In this document: positions 8,858 through 17,463 of the stretch, piece by piece
How positions within the stretch are numbered: position 1 is the first letter of the stretch
Layout: each line of letters starts with the position of its first letter
Assembly (NCBI GenBank): GCA_005473895.2
Contig: SRJI02000041.1
Span: forward strand, 1-44,595
Reading direction: 5' to 3'
Source of the DNA: Carideicomes alvinocaridis
Lineage (GTDB): Bacteria; Pseudomonadota; Alphaproteobacteria; Rhodobacterales; Rhodobacteraceae
Length of the DNA: 44,595 nt
Position numbers and translations under genes: made by a program
The notes under the pieces: model-generated
The model's database searches: none
The model's input: only the letters and a program-made list of their open reading frames with translations
Told to the model about the DNA's origin: nothing

Positions 8858-9691
8858 TCAGAGATTGGTGCGCAAATGCCAGAGCTCGGGAAACAGCTCC
8901 ACTTCCAGCATCCGGCGCAGGTAGCTGACCCCGCCGGTCCCGCCGGTGCCGCGCTTGAAGCCGATCACCCGCTCCACCGTGGTCACGTGGTTGAAGCGCC
9001 AGCGGCGGAAGTAATCCTCGAAATCCACCAGCTTCTCGGCCAGCTCGTAGAGCTCCCAGTGGCGGTCGGGATGGCGGTAGACCTCGGCCCAGGCCTCGGC
9101 CACGCGATCGTCCGGCTCGTAGCGTTTCGACCGGTCGCGCTCCAGCACCTCGGCGGGCAGGGGGATCGTGTCGTTCAGGCAGTCGAGCGCCACGTCGTAG
9201 AGCGAGGGGCGCGCCAGCTCCGCCTCCAGCAGCTCGATCAGGTCGGGCCGGTGGGCATGGGGTTTCAGCATCGCCCGGTTGCGGTTGCCCAGGGTGAACT
9301 CGATCAGCCGGTACTGGTAGGACTGGAAGCCCGAGCTTTCGCCGAGCGCGTCGCGGAACTGGGTGTAATCGGCGGGCGTCATGGTGCGCAGCACGTCCCA
9401 GGCCGAGTTCAGCTGTTCGAAGATCCGCGCCACCCGGGACAGCATCTTGAAGGCCGGGCGCAGCTCGCGCCGGACAAGCGCGCCGCGGGCGGCCGAGATC
9501 TCGTGCAGGCCGAGCTTCATCCACAGCTCCGAGGTCTGGTGCTGGATGATGAAGAGCATCTCGTCATGGGTGTCGGTGCGCGGCTTCTGCGCGGCCAGCA
9601 CCATGTCGAGCCCGAGGTAGTCGGTATAGGACATGCGCCCGTCAAACGACATCTGGGCGCCTTCCTTCTGCGGATCGTAGGTGTCACTCAC
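8858..9691 (-). CDS. kynA: Tryptophan 2,3-dioxygenase
   Basis: Heme dioxygenase opening the indole ring of L-tryptophan to N-formylkynurenine, the first step of the kynurenine pathway. Read from GTG at 9689-9691 it has 277 residues ([20 protein letters not shown]). Family motifs: [18 protein letters not shown] with the active-site His at about 51, [18 protein letters not shown], and [20 protein letters not shown] carrying the proximal heme His and the substrate loop. The GTG is preferred over an ATG at 9727 because it overlaps the TGA of the GNAT gene as GTGA, and because related proteins begin near this point. It is last in the kynU-GNAT-kynA unit. No kynurenine formamidase gene is in the window. 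Confidence 0.93.
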   Translation of the reverse strand: MSDTYDPQKEGAQMSFDGRMSYTDYLGLDMVLAAQKPRTDTHDEMLFIIQHQTSELWMKLGLHEISAARGALVRRELRPAFKMLSRVARIFEQLNSAWDVLRTMTPADYTQFRDALGESSGFQSYQYRLIEFTLGNRNRAMLKPHAHRPDLIELLEAELARPSLYDVALDCLNDTIPLPAEVLERDRSKRYEPDDRVAEAWAEVYRHPDRHWELYELAEKLVDFEDYFRRWRFNHVTTVERVIGFKRGTGGTGGVSYLRRMLEVELFPELWHLRTNL

Positions 9692-10170
9692 GTCTTTTCG
9701 TCCTTCAGGTCGAGCGTCATCGGCCATCGGCGCAGCACGACGCCGCCACGGTCGATATCCTCGGGTGTCTCGCCGGTCCAGCCGCGGCGGCGCAGGAAGG
9801 CCCGGAAGAGATGGCTGGCATCGGTGGTCAGCCGCGCGAGCCCCTGTTCGCGGGCCCAGTGCAGCATGGCGTCGTAGAGCGCGGGCATGGCGCGCCCGCC
9901 CATCCAGCTGGGCCGCACGAAGGCCAGGTCGAGATGGCCCTCGGGGGTCACGGACAGGAACCCTACCGGCTGGCCGCGGCCCACGGCGACCCAGACCTCC
10001 TGCTCGCGCAGCCGCTCGTGCCAGCTGGGGGGCGGCGGGCCGTCGGGGGCCCAGGCCTTGCGCTGGCGGGAATCGTAGTGACCCTTGGCGCCGTCGCGCA
10101 CCGCCTCGACGAAGATCCGGTGCAGGGCGGCCTCTTCGCCCGCGCGCATATGCCGGATCAGGACGCTCAT
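9688..10170 (-). CDS. GNAT N-acetyltransferase inside the kynurenine operon
   Basis: 160 residues, starting [20 protein letters not shown]. It shows the GNAT fold: central strands [16 protein letters not shown] and [17 protein letters not shown] (acetyl-CoA pyrophosphate loop region), helix [14 protein letters not shown], and the late segment [14 protein letters not shown]. GNATs transfer an acetyl group from acetyl-CoA to an amine. Its ATG overlaps the kynU TGA (ATGA at 10167-10170) and its TGA overlaps the kynA GTG (GTGA at 9688-9691), so it is locked into the operon. An amine of the tryptophan pathway is a plausible acceptor, but this is inference. Confidence 0.82.
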   Translation of the reverse strand: MSVLIRHMRAGEEAALHRIFVEAVRDGAKGHYDSRQRKAWAPDGPPPPSWHERLREQEVWVAVGRGQPVGFLSVTPEGHLDLAFVRPSWMGGRAMPALYDAMLHWAREQGLARLTTDASHLFRAFLRRRGWTGETPEDIDRGGVVLRRWPMTLDLKDEKT

Positions 10171-11360
10171 GTGACGGCGGCCCGCTTTCGATACTCGGCC
10201 GTGTCCCAGAGCGCGCCCTGCATCACCTCGCCGATGATCGCCGCCGCCTCGCGCACGTCGTCGGGCGAGATGTAGAGCGGCGTGAAGCCGAAGCGCATGA
10301 TGTCGGGGGCGCGGAAATCGCCGATGACGCCCCGGTCGATCAGCGCCTGCATCCCGGCATAGCCCTCGTGGAAGCGGAAGGAGACCTGGCTGCCGCGCTT
10401 CTCCGGATCGCGGGGCGAGGCCAGCTCGAGCATGGGCGCCTGCCGCTCCACCTCGGAGATGAAGAGCTGCGACAGCTCGATGGAGCGGGCGCGCACTTCG
10501 GCCATGGTGGTCATGTCCCAGACATCCATGGCGGCGTCGAGCACCGAGAGCGCCAGCACCGGCGGCGTGCCCACGCGCATCCGCTGCACCCCCGCGCCGG
10601 GGCGGTAGTCGAGGTCGAAGTCGAAGGGCGCCTCGTGCCCCAGCCAGCCCGACAGGGCAGGGCGGGCGACATCCGCGTGGCGCGGGTTGACGTAGATGAA
10701 GGCCGGCGCGCCGGGGCCGCCGTTGAGGTACTTGTAGGTGCACCCCACCGCGAAATCCGCATCGAGGCCGGAGACGTCCACGTCCACCGCGCCCGCGGAA
10801 TGCGCGAGGTCCCAGATCACCAGCGCGCCCTTCGCGTGCGCAGTCTCGATCAGCCTGGCCATGTCGTGGCGGCGGCCGGTGCGGTAATCCACCTCGGTCA
10901 CCAGCACCACGGCCACGTCGTCGGCGATGGCGCCGATCAGCTCTTCGGGCGCCACGGTGCGCAGGCTGTAGGCGTCGCCCAGCGTGCACACCAGCCCGTC
11001 GGCCATGTAGAGGTCGGAGGGGAAGTTTCCGGTATCCGACAGCACGACCGAGCGGTCCGGGTTCAGCTCGAAGGCCGAGGCCAGCGCCTGGTAGACCTTG
11101 ATCGACAGGGTGTCGCCCATGACCACGTGGCCCGGCTCCGCCCCGATCAGCGCGCCGACGCGGTCGCCCAGCCGGTTGGCCATGTCCATCCAGCCGGCAC
11201 GGTTCCAGCCGGTGATGACCATCTCGCCCCATTCGTCGCGCATCACCTTGGCGATCCGCCCCTCGGCGGCGCGCGGCAGCGGCCCCAGCGAATTGCCGTC
11301 GAGATAGATCACGCCCTCGGGCAGGTGAAACTGCGCCCTGGTCGCCGCAAAGTCCGTCAT
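10167..11360 (-). CDS. kynU: Kynureninase
   Basis: PLP-dependent hydrolase converting kynurenine to anthranilate and alanine. 397 residues, the normal length. Visible motifs: [13 protein letters not shown] near residue 18, [22 protein letters not shown], the PLP aspartate in [11 protein letters not shown] (D184), and the Schiff-base lysine in [16 protein letters not shown] (K210). A further conserved stretch is [18 protein letters not shown]. First gene of the minus-strand unit kynU-GNAT-kynA. The 266-bp upstream region must hold the promoter, but I could not define -35/-10 boxes with confidence. Confidence 0.94.
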   Translation of the reverse strand: MTDFAATRAQFHLPEGVIYLDGNSLGPLPRAAEGRIAKVMRDEWGEMVITGWNRAGWMDMANRLGDRVGALIGAEPGHVVMGDTLSIKVYQALASAFELNPDRSVVLSDTGNFPSDLYMADGLVCTLGDAYSLRTVAPEELIGAIADDVAVVLVTEVDYRTGRRHDMARLIETAHAKGALVIWDLAHSAGAVDVDVSGLDADFAVGCTYKYLNGGPGAPAFIYVNPRHADVARPALSGWLGHEAPFDFDLDYRPGAGVQRMRVGTPPVLALSVLDAAMDVWDMTTMAEVRARSIELSQLFISEVERQAPMLELASPRDPEKRGSQVSFRFHEGYAGMQALIDRGVIGDFRAPDIMRFGFTPLYISPDDVREAAAIIGEVMQGALWDTAEYRKRAAVT

Positions 11361-11626
11361 GTCATCCCCATCCCGCGCCCTCGGCCTCCGGCCCGGTACG
11401 CGCCACCTTGTCCGGCCGGCGCCCCATCCCGTTGGGGCCGAACCGTTTCCGTCGGACATTGGATCACATCCAGCGGCGAGTGCAAGGGTCTTGCCGCGCC
11501 GCGGCGTCGGGCGGCGCCGGGGGGACGCGCCCGAGGTCCTTGGATCACGGCAATCTCTGCGATGCCTGTCCGGGTTGGCCCCCGGCGCTCCGCGGTGGCC
11601 CGCACCGGGGCGCCGGGGATGTAGCT
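11361..11626. other. Intergenic region upstream of kynU
   Basis: 266 bp between the SDR stop and the kynU start, both minus strand. It should contain the kynU promoter. On the minus strand a TTGCAC-like hexamer lies near 11489-11494, but no good -10 box follows at standard spacing. No gene, repeat or clear terminator was seen. Confidence 0.35.
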
Positions 11627-12379
11627 CTAGACCTGCCCGCCGGCGATCCGCAGATCCTGCCCGTTCACGCTTTCCGATCCCGGCGCGCAGAGATAGAGCG
11701 CGGTCGCCGCCACCTCCTCCGGCAGGATGAGCCGGTTGTGACGGTTGGCGCTGACCATCATCTTCAGCGCCTCGTCCTCGCTGACGCCGGCGCGCCGGGC
11801 GATGCTGTCGGTGTTGCGGCTGACGATGGGCGTGTCCACGTAGCCCGGGCAGATCGCGTTGAAGGTGAAGGGCTTGCCCATGAAATCCTCGCTCAGCGAG
11901 CGGATCAGCCCGATCACCCCGTGCTTGGACGCCGAATAGGCCCCGGCGCCGCGCAGGCCGCGCACCCCGGCGATGGAGGAGATTGCGATCACCCGGCCCC
12001 AATCGGTGGTCACCATGGATTTGAGGCTCTCGCGGATGGTCAGGAAGGCGCCGTCGAGGTTGATCCCCATGACCTGGCGCCAGAAGTCCATGTCGGTCTT
12101 GTGCAGCGCGCGCCCCTCGGCCACGCCGGCATTGGCCACGCAGATCCGGATCGGGCCGCGCGCCTCGACCATGGCCTGGGTGCCCTCGACCACCTGGGCC
12201 TCGTCGCTGACATCCATCGCCATGGCGTGGATGCGGTCGGTCGCGACCTCTTCCAGCACCTCGCGGCGGCGCCCGGTGATGGTGACCTCGGCCCCCTGTT
12301 CGGCCAGCGCCCGCGCGATGGCGAGGCCGATCCCCGTGCCGCCGCCGGTGACCAATGCGTGCTTGCCCTGCAATGTCAT
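11627..12379 (-). CDS. Short-chain dehydrogenase/reductase (SDR)
   Basis: 250 residues with the classical SDR signatures: the NAD(P) site TGGGTGIGLAIA (about 11-22), the NAG motif in VANAGVAEG, the catalytic Ser in IAISSIAGVRG, the Tyr-Lys pair in AYSASKHGVIGL, and the loop CPGYVDTPIV. It ends with the C-terminal segment NGQDLRIAGGQV. It resembles hydroxybutyrate/3-oxoacyl-type reductases and probably uses a small hydroxy acid or acyl-CoA, but the substrate cannot be fixed. It lies 266 bp upstream of kynU on the same strand and is divergent from pntAB, so it may be a single-gene transcript. Confidence 0.86.
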   Translation of the reverse strand: MTLQGKHALVTGGGTGIGLAIARALAEQGAEVTITGRRREVLEEVATDRIHAMAMDVSDEAQVVEGTQAMVEARGPIRICVANAGVAEGRALHKTDMDFWRQVMGINLDGAFLTIRESLKSMVTTDWGRVIAISSIAGVRGLRGAGAYSASKHGVIGLIRSLSEDFMGKPFTFNAICPGYVDTPIVSRNTDSIARRAGVSEDEALKMMVSANRHNRLILPEEVAATALYLCAPGSESVNGQDLRIAGGQV

Positions 12380-12476
12380 GTCTCTCTCCCTCGGTTTCGC
12401 CGGAGTGTGTCCAATGCCGGGAGGACCCGCAAGTGTGACGCGGCGATGTGGCGGGGGTTCGGGCGCAGCGGTGGAC

Positions 12477-12526
12477 CAAGACTTTTCAATGAAAAGTCTT
12501 GCAAAAGTCTTGGTTCAAGACTTTTG
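12477..12526. repeat. Tandem double inverted repeat, AT-rich
   Basis: Two perfect hairpins stand side by side. The first has arms CAAGACTTTTC (12477-12487) and GAAAAGTCTTG (12491-12501) with loop AAT. The second has arms CAAAAGTCTTG (12502-12512) and CAAGACTTTTG (12516-12526) with loop GTT. The core AAGACTTTT therefore occurs four times in alternating orientation. It lies between the divergent SDR and pntA starts. The rest of the gap (12380-12689) contains GC-rich sequence and the pntA ribosome site; no other gene is seen there. Confidence 0.85.
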
Positions 12527-12689
12527 GGCGCGGGCGTGAGAGGCAGGGGCGCGCCGCCGGCGCCGCAAATGCCACTGTTTGCGCTAGCGCTCCGCCTGCG
12601 GCATTGTCAGCACCCGCCCTGCGGGTTACCCCTTTCGCCAACCCGCGGAACCTGCGGGACGGTAACGGACCTGAAGGGGGACCATTGAC

Positions 12690-14264
12690 GTGAAGATCGG
12701 AACGCCAAAGGAAGTGATGCCGGGGGAGGCGCGCGTCGCGATGACGCCGGACAGCGCCCGCCAGCTTCAGAAACTTGGCCATGACTGCATCATCGAGACC
12801 GGCGCGGGTGTCGCCGCCGGCTTTCCCGACGCGGCCTACGAGGAGGCGGGTGTCACGATCGCCAAGACCGGCGCCCAGCTCTGGAAGGACGCCGACATCG
12901 TCGCCAAGGTGCGGCCGCCCACGGAAACGGAGGCCAAGCGCTTTCGCGAGGGGCAGACGCTGATCTCCTTCTTCTGGCCGGCCCAGAACGAAGCGCTGAT
13001 GGACCAGCTCGCCAAGAAGGGCAGCACGGTCATCGCCATGGACATGGTGCCGCGGATCTCCCGCGCGCAGAAGATGGACGCGCTGTCGTCGATGGCCAAC
13101 ATCGCCGGCTACCGCGCGGTGATCGAGGCGGGCAACAATTTCGGCCGCTTCTTCACCGGCCAGGTGACCGCCGCGGGCAAGGTGCCGCCGGCGCGCGTGC
13201 TGGTCGTCGGCGCCGGGGTGGCGGGCCTTGCCGCCATCGGCACCTCGACCTCGCTGGGCGCGGTGACCTATGCCTTCGACGTGCGGCCCGAAGTGGCCGA
13301 GCAGGTGGAGTCGATGGGCGCCGAATTCGTCTATCTCGACTTCGAGGAGGACGTGGCGGACGGCTCGGAAAGCGGCGGCTATGCCAAGCCCTCCAGCCCC
13401 GAGTTTCGCGAGGCGCAGCTGGCCAAGTTCCGCGAACTGGCGCCCGACATGGACATCGTCATCACCACGGCGCTCATTCCCAACCGCGAGGCGCCCGAGC
13501 TCTGGACCGAGGACATGGTGAAGGCCATGAAGCCCGGTTCGGTGATCATCGACCTCGCGGCCGAGCGCGGCGGCAACTGCAAGCTGACCGTCAAGGACGA
13601 CAAGATCGTCACCGAGAACGGCGTGACCATCGTCGGCTATACCGACTTCCCCAGCCGGATGGCGACGCAATCCTCGACCCTCTACGCCACCAACATCCGC
13701 CACATGATGACCGATCTCACGCCCGAGAAGGACGGGGTGGTCAATCACGACATGGAGGATGACGTGATCCGCGGCGCCACCGTGGCGCATGCGAAGGAGG
13801 TCACCTTCCCGCCGCCGCCGCCCAAGACCAAGGCGATCGGCGCGGCCAAGCCGAAACCGAAGGAAAAGGAGAAGACGCCCGAGGAGCGGCGCGCCGAGGA
13901 GGCCGCGGCCTTCAAGGCGCAGACCCGCAACCAGGTCACGCTGCTGGGCGTCGGCGCTGTGCTGATGCTGCTGGTGGGGCTGGTGGCCCCGGCGAGCTTC
14001 CTGCAGCACTTCATCGTCTTCGTTCTGTCGGTCTTCGTTGGCTTCCAGGTGATCTGGGGCGTCAGCCACTCGCTGCACACGCCGCTGATGGCCGTGACCA
14101 ACGCGATCTCCTCCATCATCATCCTGGGCGCGCTGATGCAGATCGGCTCGGGCTCCTGGCTGGTGATCCTTCTTGCCGCGCTTTCGGTCTTCATGGCCGG
14201 GATCAACATCTTCGGCGGCTTCCTCGTGACACGGCGCATGCTCGCCATGTTCCAGAAATCCTAA
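12690..14264 (+). CDS. pntA: NAD(P) transhydrogenase subunit alpha
   Basis: 524 residues from a GTG at 12690, preceded by an AAGGGGGA ribosome site. The N-terminal NAD(H)-binding domain I (about 1-375) starts [20 protein letters not shown], with [20 protein letters not shown] and the Rossmann motif [21 protein letters not shown] charged linker ([18 protein letters not shown]) leads to about four membrane segments, the E. coli-type alpha subunit layout rather than the split PntAA/PntAB form. The complex couples the proton gradient to NADPH formation from NADH across the inner membrane. pntB follows 16 bp downstream. Only the leader region carries AT-rich repeats. Confidence 0.95.
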   Translation: MKIGTPKEVMPGEARVAMTPDSARQLQKLGHDCIIETGAGVAAGFPDAAYEEAGVTIAKTGAQLWKDADIVAKVRPPTETEAKRFREGQTLISFFWPAQNEALMDQLAKKGSTVIAMDMVPRISRAQKMDALSSMANIAGYRAVIEAGNNFGRFFTGQVTAAGKVPPARVLVVGAGVAGLAAIGTSTSLGAVTYAFDVRPEVAEQVESMGAEFVYLDFEEDVADGSESGGYAKPSSPEFREAQLAKFRELAPDMDIVITTALIPNREAPELWTEDMVKAMKPGSVIIDLAAERGGNCKLTVKDDKIVTENGVTIVGYTDFPSRMATQSSTLYATNIRHMMTDLTPEKDGVVNHDMEDDVIRGATVAHAKEVTFPPPPPKTKAIGAAKPKPKEKEKTPEERRAEEAAAFKAQTRNQVTLLGVGAVLMLLVGLVAPASFLQHFIVFVLSVFVGFQVIWGVSHSLHTPLMAVTNAISSIIILGALMQIGSGSWLVILLAALSVFMAGINIFGGFLVTRRMLAMFQKS

Positions 14265-14280
14265 AGGGGCGGAGGGTAAC

Positions 14281-15714
14281 ATGGATACCGCATTCACCAC
14301 CGCGGCCTACGTGGTCGCAGCCGTCCTCTTCATCCTGTCGCTGGGCGGGCTGTCGGGCCAGGAAAGCGCCAAGCGCGCCGTCTGGTACGGCATCGTCGGC
14401 ATGGCCATCGCCGTGGTGGCGACGCTGATCGGGCCGGGCTCCGGCCTGTGGCTGCTGTCGCTGATCCTGATTGCCGGCGGCGGCATCATCGGCTGGTACG
14501 TGGCCACCAAGGTCGAGATGACCGAGATGCCGCAGCTGGTCGCCGCGATGCACAGCCTCGTGGGCCTGGCCGCCGTCTTCGTGGGCTACAACGCCCATAT
14601 CGAGCTGGCGCGCGTCCTGCCCATGGACGAGACCCTGCGCGAGGGGCTCAGGGGCTTTGCCGCCATCGTCGCCCACAAGACCGCGGCCGAGGTCAACGTC
14701 CTGCGGGTCGAGCTTTTCCTCGGCATCTTCATCGGGGCGGTGACCTTCACCGGGTCGGTGATCGCCTATGGCAAGCTTTCGGGCAAGGTCTCCTCGGCGG
14801 CGACCAAGCTGCCGGGCGGACACATCCTGAACGCCGCGGCGGCCGCGATCTCGGTCCTCTGCCTGGTGTGGTACTTCAGCACCGGGGGGCTTTTCCCGCT
14901 GGTCCTGATGACGCTGCTCGCGCTCTTCATCGGCTACCACCTGATCATGGGCATCGGCGGCGCGGACATGCCGGTCGTGGTCTCCATGCTGAACAGCTAT
15001 TCCGGCTGGGCGGCGGCGGCCATCGGCTTCAGCCTCGGGAACGACCTGCTGATCGTGGTGGGCGCGCTGGTGGGCTCCTCGGGGGCGATCCTGTCCTACA
15101 TCATGTGCAAGGCGATGAACCGGTCCTTCGTGTCGGTCATCCTGGGCGGCTTCGGCGGCTCTGCGGGTCCGGCGGCGGAGGTCGAGGGCGAACAGGTCGC
15201 CATCGATGCCGACGGCGTGGCCCAGGCGCTGGAGGAAGCCGACAGCGTGATCATCGTGCCGGGCTACGGCATGGCGGTGGCGCAGGCGCAGAACGCGGTG
15301 TCGGAACTGACCCGCAAGCTGCGCGCCAAGGGCAAGGAGGTGCGGTTCGCCATCCACCCCGTGGCCGGCCGCCTGCCGGGGCACATGAACGTGCTGCTGG
15401 CCGAGGCCAAGGTGCCCTACGACATCGTGCTGGAGATGGAGGAGATCAACGACGATTTCCCCGAGACCGACGTGGTCATCGTCATCGGGTCGAACGACAT
15501 CGTGAACCCGGCGGCGCAGGACGATCCCAACAGCCCGATCGCCGGCATGCCGGTGCTGGAGGTCTGGAAGGCCAAGAACGTCTTCGTCTCCAAGCGGGGG
15601 CAGGGCACCGGCTATTCCGGCATCGAGAACCCGCTGTTCTTCAAGGACAACACGCGGATGTTCTACGGCGATGCGAAGAAGTCGCTGGACGAGCTGCTGA
15701 CCAAGATCAGCTGA
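14281..15714 (+). CDS. pntB: NAD(P) transhydrogenase subunit beta
   Basis: 477 residues with an AGGGTAAC-type ribosome site upstream. An N-terminal membrane domain II of about nine helices (1-265) contains [20 protein letters not shown] and [20 protein letters not shown]. The C-terminal NADP(H)-binding domain III includes [37 protein letters not shown] and [19 protein letters not shown]. Together with PntA it forms the proton-translocating transhydrogenase, a main NADPH source in heterotrophic alphaproteobacteria. Complete and typical. A GC-rich hairpin terminator follows at 15737-15769. Confidence 0.95.
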   Translation: MDTAFTTAAYVVAAVLFILSLGGLSGQESAKRAVWYGIVGMAIAVVATLIGPGSGLWLLSLILIAGGGIIGWYVATKVEMTEMPQLVAAMHSLVGLAAVFVGYNAHIELARVLPMDETLREGLRGFAAIVAHKTAAEVNVLRVELFLGIFIGAVTFTGSVIAYGKLSGKVSSAATKLPGGHILNAAAAAISVLCLVWYFSTGGLFPLVLMTLLALFIGYHLIMGIGGADMPVVVSMLNSYSGWAAAAIGFSLGNDLLIVVGALVGSSGAILSYIMCKAMNRSFVSVILGGFGGSAGPAAEVEGEQVAIDADGVAQALEEADSVIIVPGYGMAVAQAQNAVSELTRKLRAKGKEVRFAIHPVAGRLPGHMNVLLAEAKVPYDIVLEMEEINDDFPETDVVIVIGSNDIVNPAAQDDPNSPIAGMPVLEVWKAKNVFVSKRGQGTGYSGIENPLFFKDNTRMFYGDAKKSLDELLTKIS

Positions 15715-15736
15715 GCCGTCCGGAGTTTGGAACGAG

Positions 15737-15769
15737 GAAAGGGGCGGTGCTGCGGGGGCCGCCCCTTTC
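15737..15769 (+). terminator. Hairpin terminator after pntAB
   Basis: An 11-bp perfect stem, GAAAGGGGCGG (15737-15747) with CCGCCCCTTTC (15759-15769), and an 11-base loop, starting 23 bases after the pntB stop. The tail is not T-rich, so termination efficiency is uncertain. Confidence 0.65.
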
Positions 15770-15781
15770 GCGTTGGGGGAG

Positions 15782-15828
15782 GAAAAATTCTGAGCCAAAA
15801 TTTTTCGGGAGAATCGTTATTAACGATT
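15782..15828. repeat. Pair of AT-rich inverted repeats downstream of pntB
   Basis: Two adjacent palindromes in an otherwise GC-rich gap: GAAAAATT (15782-15789) with AATTTTTC (15799-15806), and AATCGTTA (15812-15819) with TAACGATT (15821-15828) around a single central T. They resemble the AT-rich hairpins upstream of pntA in style, but the sequence differs. They could carry the promoter or a regulator site for the thioesterase gene that follows, or be repeats typical of the lineage. Confidence 0.65.
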
Positions 15829-15910
15829 TTCGGTCGTTCGGGACGTGACGTCTGGAATTGACCTGCATATCGCATCGCGTGACCGTGCCGCGGCAGGAGG
15901 AGGCGAGGCG

Positions 15911-16345
15911 ATGACGGAGCAGCTGGAATACGGGCGGAAGATTCTCGACGCGCAGCCCTTCAGCAAGCTGGTGGGGGTGGAGATCGACAGCTTCGAGCGC
16001 GGTCGCATCACCCTGCGCCTGCCGCTGCGCCCCGATCACATGCAGCATCTCGGCATCGTCCACGGCGGGGTCACCGCGACGCTGGCCGACATGGCCATCG
16101 CCTTTGCCGGAGGGTCGCGGCTGGGCAACGTGGTGACGCTGGAATTCAAGCTGAACCTGATCCGGCCCGGCCGCGGCGAGGCGATGCTGGCGCGCGGCGA
16201 GGTGCTGTCGCTGGGACGCCGCCAGGCGGTCTGCCGGGCCGAGATCTATTCCGTCGAGGACGGCGAGGAAAAGCTCTGCGCCGCGGCGCAGGGCACCATG
16301 GCCAAGGTCGAGGGCAGCGGCCCCGTTCCGCGGATCGAGACCTGA
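15911..16345 (+). CDS. PaaI-type hotdog thioesterase
   Basis: 144 residues from the ATG at 15911, preceded by an AGGAGGAGGCGAGGCG purine-rich site; an earlier in-frame ATG at 15845 has no such site. The hotdog-fold signature HLGIVHGGVTATLADMAIAF (about residues 49-68) contains the HGG motif of PaaI-like acyl-CoA thioesterases, followed by VTLEFKLNLIRP. These enzymes hydrolyse small or aromatic acyl-CoA esters in the cytoplasm. The gene stands alone between pntAB and a convergent LysR gene, so the substrate is unknown. Confidence 0.87.
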   Translation: MTEQLEYGRKILDAQPFSKLVGVEIDSFERGRITLRLPLRPDHMQHLGIVHGGVTATLADMAIAFAGGSRLGNVVTLEFKLNLIRPGRGEAMLARGEVLSLGRRQAVCRAEIYSVEDGEEKLCAAAQGTMAKVEGSGPVPRIET

Positions 16346-16379
16346 GCCCGCCCGGCGCCCCGCCTCCCGGCCCGCCCGG

Positions 16380-17354
16380 CTACCCGTAGGTCCGCGCCTC
16401 CATCGGCGTGCGCTCGATCGCCTCCTGGAGCATCCGCAGCAGCGCCGTCTCCGCCCGGTTCTTCACCGTGGCGGGGTTCCAGACCACGTGCACGTCGATG
16501 GCCGGCAGGTTCTCGTAGGGCGGCGTCTGCCAGAGTTGGCCGTCCTCCACGTCGCGCTGCGCCACGTGGACGGGCAGGGGGCCGATGCCGATCCCCGCGA
16601 TGATCATGCGCCGCACCTCCTCCAGGTTCGACGACGTGCCGGTGATCGTCTCGCCCAGGCTCGATTGCGCGCGCATCACGGTCACCGGTTTCAGCACGTC
16701 CTGCAGGCGATCGGTGTCGAAGCTGACGGTGGCCTGCCCCGCCAGGTCCCGCGGCCCCAGCCCGGTGCGGCCGAAGAGCGGGTGGCGCGGCCCGCAGAAG
16801 AGGCCGAAATATTCCCGGTAGAGCCTGCGGTATTCCAGCCGCGGGTTGCGGTCGCGCACGAGGCAGACGGCAAAGGCCGCGCGCTTGGCCTGCACCTCGG
16901 CCACCGCCTCGGAGGAGGAATGCACCGCGATCGACAGCGAGGCCGCGGGATAGTCCGCGTGGAAATCCGCCAGCACCTCGTCGAAAAGCGGGCAGACCAC
17001 GTGGCTGGCCACCGCGATGCCCACGTGGCCGCGCACCTCGTCGGTCACGTCGCGCAGCAGGGTCGACAGCCGCAGGATCGAGCCGTTTATCTCCACCGCT
17101 TCGCGGTACAGCAGCCGCCCCGCCTCGGTCAGGTCGTAATGACCCGGCTTGCGGTCGATCAGCCGCCGGCCCACCCGGTCCTCCAGCCGCTTGAGCGCGG
17201 TGGAGACGGAGGGCTGCTTGAGCCGCAGCCGCGCCGCCGCCTCGGTGATCGAGCGCGCCTCGGCCAGCGCGACGAAGGTGCGCAGGAGGTTCCAGTCCAG
17301 CTCCCGTGCGATGCGCTCGGGCTCGTAGCGGGCGGAATGGTCGGGGCGATCCAT
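16380..17354 (-). CDS. LysR-family regulator divergent from amine-type ABC operon
   Basis: 324 residues. The N-terminal winged helix (about 20-80) reads LLRTFVALAEARSITEAAARLR then LKQPSVSTALKRLEDRVGRR, and is followed by a periplasmic-binding-protein-like effector domain (105-310). The start at 17352-17354 gives a 17-residue N-terminal extension before the helix-turn-helix, slightly longer than average. The gene is divergent from the transporter/aminotransferase operon with a 109-bp gap that contains an imperfect 20-bp palindrome (17366-17385). LysR proteins usually regulate the divergent operon in response to its substrate or an intermediate, so that role is inferred here. Confidence 0.9.
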   Translation of the reverse strand: MDRPDHSARYEPERIARELDWNLLRTFVALAEARSITEAAARLRLKQPSVSTALKRLEDRVGRRLIDRKPGHYDLTEAGRLLYREAVEINGSILRLSTLLRDVTDEVRGHVGIAVASHVVCPLFDEVLADFHADYPAASLSIAVHSSSEAVAEVQAKRAAFAVCLVRDRNPRLEYRRLYREYFGLFCGPRHPLFGRTGLGPRDLAGQATVSFDTDRLQDVLKPVTVMRAQSSLGETITGTSSNLEEVRRMIIAGIGIGPLPVHVAQRDVEDGQLWQTPPYENLPAIDVHVVWNPATVKNRAETALLRMLQEAIERTPMEARTYG

Positions 17355-17365
17355 AGTTACTGCCT

Positions 17366-17385
17366 ATAGTCACAATTCTGATTAT
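17366..17385. promoter_or_regulatory. Candidate LysR operator
   Basis: A 20-bp imperfect palindrome, ATAGTCACAATTCTGATTAT, with 8 of 10 base pairs matching, in the AT-rich gap between the divergent LysR and permease genes. Size, symmetry and position fit a LysR recognition site. No DNA-binding data. Confidence 0.5.
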
Positions 17386-17463
17386 CTATTTGCTCAATGA
17401 ATGACGCGGCGACATGCTGACGGCAAGACAAAACGAATAATGTCGTCGAACAGGGACCGGATC

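Noticed and set aside
6515-9877. A 1120-codon plus-strand open frame across the Hint/RTX and kynA genes
   Set aside because: It is antisense to two well-supported genes; long antisense frames are common at this GC content and the product has no family pattern.
12499-12693. A 64-codon frame ending in an overlap with the pntA start
   Set aside because: It begins inside the hairpin repeats with a poor start codon and no ribosome site; the residues show no pattern. A leader peptide cannot be excluded but is not supported.
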